Shown here in pieces: positions 42,954-48,305 of a stretch of 48,305 bases of DNA. The translations under genes and the position numbers were made by a program. The stretch lies in assembly GCA_017521245.1 (NCBI GenBank), contig JAFXDI010000039.1, positions 1 through 48,305 of the forward strand, given 5' to 3'. Under the pieces are notes generated by a model. The model was given only the letters and a program-made list of their open reading frames with translations. It was not told where the DNA came from and did no database searches. The DNA comes from Bacteroidales bacterium. Its GTDB lineage: Bacteria > Bacteroidota > Bacteroidia > Bacteroidales > G3-4614. Every line of letters starts with the position of its first letter. The first letter of the stretch is position 1.

Positions 42954-44798
42954 CTATCTTCTCTTCTTCTTTTTGCCTTTCTTTACCCACATACTATCAT
43001 TGGGGATTGAGAAATCGCCATTAAAGAATTGTTGCCAATCATCCTTTTTCCCTCTCTTCTTATGTTTTTTAGGTTCAAACATATCGGCATTGTTGTTGTC
43101 TCTCTTTTTCTTTCTGCCATCCTTTTTTCCGCTATTGTCACTTTTACCTGTATTCTCTCCGGCAACTTCAACAATAACCCTTCTGCCATTGGCAAAACTC
43201 TTGTTTAATGCATTTATAACGCTCTCGGCATCCTCTTCGGCAACCTCAAAGAACGAAAACTCTCTTAATAGATCAATCTTACCCACGCAAGGTTTTTGAC
43301 CTTTCATATTGCGGTTTATAAGTTCAATAACGTGGTTAGCATAGAAACCATCAACTTTACCAAAATTAAGGAATAAACGGGTAAATCCGGGAGCCGCCTT
43401 TCTGCCTCTTTTTGAAGAATCGCTCTCGCTATTTTTAACCTTCATACACTCTTTCTGTGCAGCCTTTTCAGTGGGAACATCTATTGTATCAGCATCCCTG
43501 TAATACTCCAAAAATCTATTAAACTCAATCGAAACAACACGCTTAATAAGATCCTCTTTACTCAACCATTCAAGTTTACGATATATCGATGGCAAGAATC
43601 CCTCAATCTCCTCTTCGTTGACCAGCACTCTCTCAACATCATCAATAACCTTTATAAGTTGTTTCTCGCAGATCTGTCTGCCGGTGGGAAGAGTACCAGT
43701 AATAAATTCCTTGGCGATAACCTTTTCAATTTCACGTAATTTGCCACGCTCACGCATATTAATTATGGCAATTGAAGTACCTGTCTTTCCTGCACGTCCA
43801 GTTCTTCCGCTTCTGTGAGTATAAGACTCAATATCATCAGGCAAACCATAGTTGATAACGTGAGTCAAATCATCAACATCCAAACCTCTGGCGGCAACAT
43901 CGGTAGCCACCAATAGTTGCAAGTGACGCAGACGGAACTTTTGCATAACAGCATCACGTTGAGCCTGCGATAAATCACCATGTAACGAGTCGGCATTATA
44001 ACCATCCTTAATCAAGTTATCGGCAATCTCTTGAGTCTCTCTTCTTGTACGGCAAAATATAATACCATAAATTTTGGGGTAGTAGTCAGCAATACGTTTA
44101 AGAGCCAAATATTTATCTTTGGCATGAACCATATAGTAAATATGCTTAACATTTTTTGTACCCTCGTTTTTGGTGCCAATAACAATCTCTTTAGCGTTGT
44201 TCAGGTAATTTTTAGCAATTTCGCCAATCTCTGCCGACATAGTTGCCGAGAACATCATCATATTTCTCTCCATAGGAACTTCGGTAAGAATAGCGTTAAG
44301 ACTCTCCTCAAATCCCATATTAAGCATCTCATCAGCCTCATCCAAAACCACATTATGGATATTCTCCATCTTAACAGTTTTTCTGTTCATCAAATCAAGA
44401 AGTCTACCGGGAGTAGCAACAATAATCTGCACGCCACTCTTCAAACTCTTCATTTGACTCTCAATCGAAGATCCACCATAAACGGCCAAAACTTTCAGTC
44501 CATCAATATATTTTGAATAACTTTTAATATCATCAGCAATTTGCAAACAAAGTTCTCTTGTAGGAGCAAGAACAAGAGCCTGAGGGAAACGTTTTTTAAC
44601 ATCCACCCTTTGAATAAGAGGAATACCAAATGCTGCAGTTTTTCCTGTACCTGTCTGAGCAAGAGCAACAACATCATTACCATTACCTAAAAGATAAGGA
44701 ATAACAGCCTCTTGAACAGGCATAGGGTATTCAAATCCTAATTCACTAATAGCCAAAAGTATCTCATCCAAGACACCTAATTCTTCAAAACTTTTCAT
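42954..44798 (-). CDS. DEAD-box RNA helicase with DbpA-type RNA-binding domain
   Basis: ATP-dependent RNA helicase, 614 residues, of the DeaD/CsdA class. Q-motif (FEELGVLDEIL and PMPVQEAVIP), Walker A AQTGTGKT (47-54), LAPTRELCLQ, DEAD at 153-156 (VLDEADEMLNMGF), SAT (184-186) and the HRSGRTGRAGK arginine-finger motif (about 325). The C-terminal DbpA/CsdA RNA-binding domain lies near 475-550 (TRLFLNFGKVDGFYANHVIE), followed by a long Lys-rich tail. This class acts in ribosome assembly and cold adaptation. It is transcribed first, GH89 second; the functional link is unclear. Confidence 0.94.
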   Translation of the reverse strand: MKSFEELGVLDEILLAISELGFEYPMPVQEAVIPYLLGNGNDVVALAQTGTGKTAAFGIPLIQRVDVKKRFPQALVLAPTRELCLQIADDIKSYSKYIDGLKVLAVYGGSSIESQMKSLKSGVQIIVATPGRLLDLMNRKTVKMENIHNVVLDEADEMLNMGFEESLNAILTEVPMERNMMMFSATMSAEIGEIAKNYLNNAKEIVIGTKNEGTKNVKHIYYMVHAKDKYLALKRIADYYPKIYGIIFCRTRRETQEIADNLIKDGYNADSLHGDLSQAQRDAVMQKFRLRHLQLLVATDVAARGLDVDDLTHVINYGLPDDIESYTHRSGRTGRAGKTGTSIAIINMRERGKLREIEKVIAKEFITGTLPTGRQICEKQLIKVIDDVERVLVNEEEIEGFLPSIYRKLEWLSKEDLIKRVVSIEFNRFLEYYRDADTIDVPTEKAAQKECMKVKNSESDSSKRGRKAAPGFTRLFLNFGKVDGFYANHVIELINRNMKGQKPCVGKIDLLREFSFFEVAEEDAESVINALNKSFANGRRVIVEVAGENTGKSDNSGKKDGRKKKRDNNNADMFEPKKHKKRGKKDDWQQFFNGDFSIPNDSMWVKKGKKKKRR

Positions 44799-45002
44799 TA
44801 AAATTTATTATAAATAATATGCTTAAAATAAATTGCTAAGATACTTTAAAAATCCCATATAATTACTATTATTGTTGAGATATGTTAAAATGGTGAATAT
44901 AAATCTATTTATGTCGGTAAATAGTTCCCTTTCGATTTCAAAAGAATGAAAAAAAGTCTTACATTTGCGAAAATAAACAATTCACCAAAAAATTAATTAT
45001 TT
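44799..45002. other. 204-bp divergent intergenic region (helicase / sialidase)
   Basis: AT-rich and without a reading frame. The only clear signal is a -7 box TACATTTG for the sialidase (44960-44967). I found no convincing helicase promoter. Confidence 0.5.
44960..44967 (+). promoter_or_regulatory. -7 element of the sialidase gene
   Basis: TACATTTG matches TAnnTTTG 36 bases ahead of the start codon; no TTG at the usual -33 distance. Confidence 0.4.
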
Positions 45003-48000
45003 ATGAGAAAAGTTTTATCTTTTTTTGTGATGTTGTTGGTGTCAATAATAACTACAACATCATTTGCTCAAGATGAGCTTACAAGAGTACCCGTTTTCAC
45101 AATGGGGGAGAGCGGTTCTCAATATTATCGTATTCCGGCGATAGTAGAGACTGAAAATGGAACATTGGTTGCTATTGCCGACCAACGAGGTAGTGCATTG
45201 GGCGACTTGCCAAACATCATCAGTATTGTTGCAAAAACAAGTACTGATAAAGGTGCAACATGGAACAGCATGGTAACAATTGCACAAGCGTCAGCAACAG
45301 CAGGAACAACTTATGGCGATGCAGTTGCTGTTTATGATGAAGAGACAGGTAAAATTATCACAGTATTTGTTGGTAACGAAAACTACGGAACAAACTGTGT
45401 AGGTCTTTGGGCTTCAAATTCAACCTATCCTTTGCGTCTCTACAAATCAGAGAGTTCTGATAATGGAGCATCATGGACAACACCTGTTGATATAACAGAG
45501 TCAATTTACAATGCCGTTTATGGTTCAAGAACTTCTTGGATAGGAGGTTTTGCAGGATCAGGAAGTGCTGTTCAACTTAAAAAAGGAGATAAAGCAGGGC
45601 GTTTGATGTTTGTAGTTGCTTTACGTCAAAATTCAACATGGGGCGGAAATTGCAGTAACTACGCAGTTTACTCTGACGATAACGGAGCAACATGGCAAGT
45701 TTCAACAGCCGCTTGTACAAGTGGTGATGAGGCAAAAATTGTTGAGTTAGAGAATGGCGATTTGTTGATGAGTATCAAAAACCGTAAAGATGATTCATCA
45801 AACGGTTCAGGTTATCGTCTAATGGCAAAATCAACAGATCAAGGAGCAACTTGGACAACAGCCGAAGTTAACAATAATCTAATGGATCCAGCATGTAACG
45901 GAGATGTAGTATCTATCGAATATGACGGACAATACTATCTATTGCACTCACTTCCAGCAAGCACATCAACTCGCGAGAATGTAACAGTGTATGCAAGTCT
46001 TGACGGAGGCGAAACTTGGCCTATCAGCCGTAAAATATATGACGGATATTCAGCATACTCATCATTAGAGGTGTTGAATGACGGAACTATAGGTATTCTT
46101 GTAGAAGAAGGTAAATGGGATGGAAGTCTTCCAGGAGAAGATGGTTTTAACATTGGATACTACAACTTCACAATGGATTGGTTGTTGGCTACAACTAATT
46201 TTGATGCACTTGAGATGGTTGAGAAAGCCAATGAGTTGTTATCAAAAGGAGGTATTGGTTATCCTAATGCAATAGCAAAAGCAAAATTGCGTTCAGCAAA
46301 AGAGGCAGTTGAGGCAGATGCATCAACAGAAAATGTTGCAGCATTAACATCTGCAATACAAACATTCTATACAACAGATGAAATTGAACTTCCTCAAGTA
46401 GGAAAAACTTATACATTCATATCAAAAGGAGTAACTGCTGATTACTATATGTACAATGGTGATGGAACATTATCATTAGCGTCATATACCGAAGGAATGG
46501 AGTTGCCAGATGCAGCAAAATTTACTTGCGAGTACGATGAAACAGCAGGTAAATATATGTTCAAAACATTTGACGGAGCATATTACATGGCATATCCTAC
46601 AATAGGAGGTAAAAGTTGGTTGGATAATGAAAGTGAAACAGGTCTTGAGTCTTCAGCATCACGAGTAACACAATTTGATATACAAAAAATATCAATAGAT
46701 GCAAATGTATCTGCAACAGCAGAAGATTTGTTCGGATATGTTCATCTATGGGGTTATCGTGGATATGACAATGGAAAACATGTCGATATGGAAGGCCCAG
46801 TAATTGTTAAAACATCTGCTGGTGCATTTGATGGTGCTGGAGGAGATTTCTATATAATAAATGCAAATGGAGAATTTACATCAGCATTTGAAATCAAACC
46901 AGTATCAAGCGGAACTCCTATCATTCTTGACCGTTCAGCATGGACAGCAACAGCTTCTTCATACGAATATGATGGAGAGGGTTCGGCAGGTGGATGGCCA
47001 GAGCATACAATTGATGACGATCCAGCAACATTCTGGCACTCAGATTATAGTGTAACACCAAATCCTACTGTACCACACTGGTTGCAATACAATATGGGAT
47101 CATCTTATGAGATAACAGCCTTCACATACGTTTCTCGTACAGCAGACGGAGCAAATATCACATGTAATGGTAACGTTAAAACATATAAATTCTATGTAAG
47201 TGAGACCGAAATCTCTTCAAACATAAATGCAACAACAAAAGAACCTGTTGGATTAACTCCAGCAGCAGAGGGTGAATTTACATACGATGGAGTATCAACA
47301 GAGCATCACGTTGAGTTGGCAGAATCGGTAAAAGGTCAATATCTATATCTATTGGTAACAGACTCTTGGAACTCAAATCAATCAACAAAATTTGGTAACT
47401 GTGCAGAGTTCTATGCATATGGTATTAGTGATGGACCAGCACCAACAACATATACTGTAACAGTAACAGCTTCTCCAGCAGAGGGAGGAACAGCAACAGT
47501 TAATAACAATACTACAGCAGAGATTGTTGAAGGAGCAAATGCAACCTTTACAGCAACTCCAGCAACAGGATATGAGTTTGTAAACTGGACATACACTAAT
47601 GGACAAGTAGTTACAACTGATTTATCGTTCCGCGAAAAAATAACAGGATCAGTTGAATATATAGCAAACTTCTCAAAAATAGTTGTTGAGACAGAGTATT
47701 GTACCATGTCAGGAAACATCAACCAAGGACGCCACTTGGCATCATTCTCAATATCAAACGGAACAGAAACTCTTGATGTTCAAGGAACAACAAGTGGAGG
47801 TGCTGTATATATTAATCGTTCAAAAACTGCCATATTGGAAGTTAAACAAGGTGGAATAGTAACATTCCCAGCATTTGGATGGCAAGGAGAGTGGATGCAT
47901 GCATATGCATACATTGATTACGATAACGATAAAGAGTTCAATACAACAGCAAACAATGACGGAACAACAGGAGGTGAACTTGTAACATATAACAATTATG

Positions 48001-48305
48001 GAGAAAAAACCATCAATGGAACATCTTCAAGTAATCAATATGCAAATACAAGTTCATACACAAATGAATATGGAACAAGTAAAGGACTTCCAGCATTCAA
48101 GTTCCCTGATTTGATAGAACCGGGCGATTATCGTATGCGTATATCAGTAGCATGGAATCAATTCTCACCATGTGGATATTCAGATATTAAACCACAAGGA
48201 GGAATCTTGTTGGATATGACAATCCGAGTATTGGAGCCTGATACATATTTTGTAACAGTTTCATCTTCAAATGAAGAGTTGGGAACAGCATATATCGGAG
48301 AGGAA
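45003..48305 (+). CDS. Multidomain exo-alpha-sialidase (GH33), open at window end
   Basis: Frame open for 1,101 codons to the window edge (no stop seen). Signal peptide 1-22 (cleavage after SFA). GH33 catalytic six-blade propeller at about 25-395 with the Arg-containing YRIP motif (Arg43) and five Asp boxes (STDKGATW, SSDNGASW, SDDNGATW, STDQGATW, SLDGGETW). Then a helical linker (400-460), a beta-rich lectin-like region (about 465-635), an F5/8-type discoidin domain (about 636-809), an InlB B-type repeat (about 816-893) and a GEVED domain (about 895-1080). It releases sialic acid from host glycans; modules beyond the catalytic domain suggest surface anchoring or glycan binding. The start is preceded by a TACATTTG promoter box. 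Confidence 0.93.
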   Translation, partial: MRKVLSFFVMLLVSIITTTSFAQDELTRVPVFTMGESGSQYYRIPAIVETENGTLVAIADQRGSALGDLPNIISIVAKTSTDKGATWNSMVTIAQASATAGTTYGDAVAVYDEETGKIITVFVGNENYGTNCVGLWASNSTYPLRLYKSESSDNGASWTTPVDITESIYNAVYGSRTSWIGGFAGSGSAVQLKKGDKAGRLMFVVALRQNSTWGGNCSNYAVYSDDNGATWQVSTAACTSGDEAKIVELENGDLLMSIKNRKDDSSNGSGYRLMAKSTDQGATWTTAEVNNNLMDPACNGDVVSIEYDGQYYLLHSLPASTSTRENVTVYASLDGGETWPISRKIYDGYSAYSSLEVLNDGTIGILVEEGKWDGSLPGEDGFNIGYYNFTMDWLLATTNFDALEMVEKANELLSKGGIGYPNAIAKAKLRSAKEAVEADASTENVAALTSAIQTFYTTDEIELPQVGKTYTFISKGVTADYYMYNGDGTLSLASYTEGMELPDAAKFTCEYDETAGKYMFKTFDGAYYMAYPTIGGKSWLDNESETGLESSASRVTQFDIQKISIDANVSATAEDLFGYVHLWGYRGYDNGKHVDMEGPVIVKTSAGAFDGAGGDFYIINANGEFTSAFEIKPVSSGTPIILDRSAWTATASSYEYDGEGSAGGWPEHTIDDDPATFWHSDYSVTPNPTVPHWLQYNMGSSYEITAFTYVSRTADGANITCNGNVKTYKFYVSETEISSNINATTKEPVGLTPAAEGEFTYDGVSTEHHVELAESVKGQYLYLLVTDSWNSNQSTKFGNCAEFYAYGISDGPAPTTYTVTVTASPAEGGTATVNNNTTAEIVEGANATFTATPATGYEFVNWTYTNGQVVTTDLSFREKITGSVEYIANFSKIVVETEYCTMSGNINQGRHLASFSISNGTETLDVQGTTSGGAVYINRSKTAILEVKQGGIVTFPAFGWQGEWMHAYAYIDYDNDKEFNTTANNDGTTGGELVTYNNYGEKTINGTSSSNQYANTSSYTNEYGTSKGLPAFKFPDLIEPGDYRMRISVAWNQFSPCGYSDIKPQGGILLDMTIRVLEPDTYFVTVSSSNEELGTAYIGEE

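Noticed and set aside
43618..44516. Plus-strand frames inside the DEAD-box helicase gene
   Set aside because: Antisense to a canonical helicase with all motifs intact; composition is that of a complementary-strand shadow.

Overview
The window looks like a chromosomal segment of an AT-rich member of the Bacteroidales (phylum Bacteroidota), probably host- or gut-associated. Evidence: glutamine synthetase type III, a CcsB-CcsA fusion, DUF3078 and DUF3575 outer-membrane proteins, a SecG/TPR/LptE/sigma-54-activator block, NAGLU and sialidase glycosidases, and promoters of the Bacteroidetes type (TTG, about 20 bp, TAnnTTTG) ahead of many genes. Shine-Dalgarno sequences are generally weak. I see no tRNA, rRNA, CRISPR array, transposase, phage gene or replication origin.

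Layout. 1-1133: end of a menaquinone operon (menC tail, menE). 1134-1623: a non-coding patch packed with inverted repeats. 1624-7264: divergent glnN and carB. 7443-9169: a glycosyltransferase and a HAD phosphatase. 9320-9745: a small lipoprotein. 9876-15954: a minus-strand heavy-metal efflux operon (small His/Cys-rich protein, His-rich adaptor, RND pump, TolC-like channel). 16204-18071: a divergent LytS/LytTR-type two-component system whose sensor has a His-rich outer loop. 18165-22639: ccsBA with an unknown periplasmic protein and a DUF3078 barrel. 22962-26472: pyrG and yidC. 26587-28623: a secreted GH16 enzyme with a C-terminal sorting-type domain. 28624-31679: a possible small RNA, then secG, a TPR protein, lptE and a sigma-54 activator.

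32001-37508 is the most unusual part: a three-gene outer-membrane operon. It encodes a DUF3575-like barrel, then a SusC-like N-terminal sandwich fused to an OmpA-like/TPR body, then a protein made of five tandem ~165-residue beta-barrel-like repeats. 37747-40698 is a dTDP-sugar operon (rmlB, rmlA, two tandem cupin isomerase-like genes). 40809-44798 is a DEAD-box helicase with a GH89 alpha-N-acetylglucosaminidase behind it. 45003 to the right edge is a large multidomain sialidase, open at the window end.

How they work together: the left and middle parts are mostly housekeeping (quinone, nitrogen, pyrimidine, envelope biogenesis). The accessory content concerns the cell surface: metal export with its likely sensor, surface sugar building blocks, an uncharacterised repeat-barrel operon, and secreted enzymes (sialidase, NAGLU, GH16) suited to harvesting host or dietary glycans. 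GH16 and the sialidase share GEVED-type and InlB-type accessory modules, which suggests a common surface-display or secretion route. All assignments come from reading motifs by eye; no database search was run.
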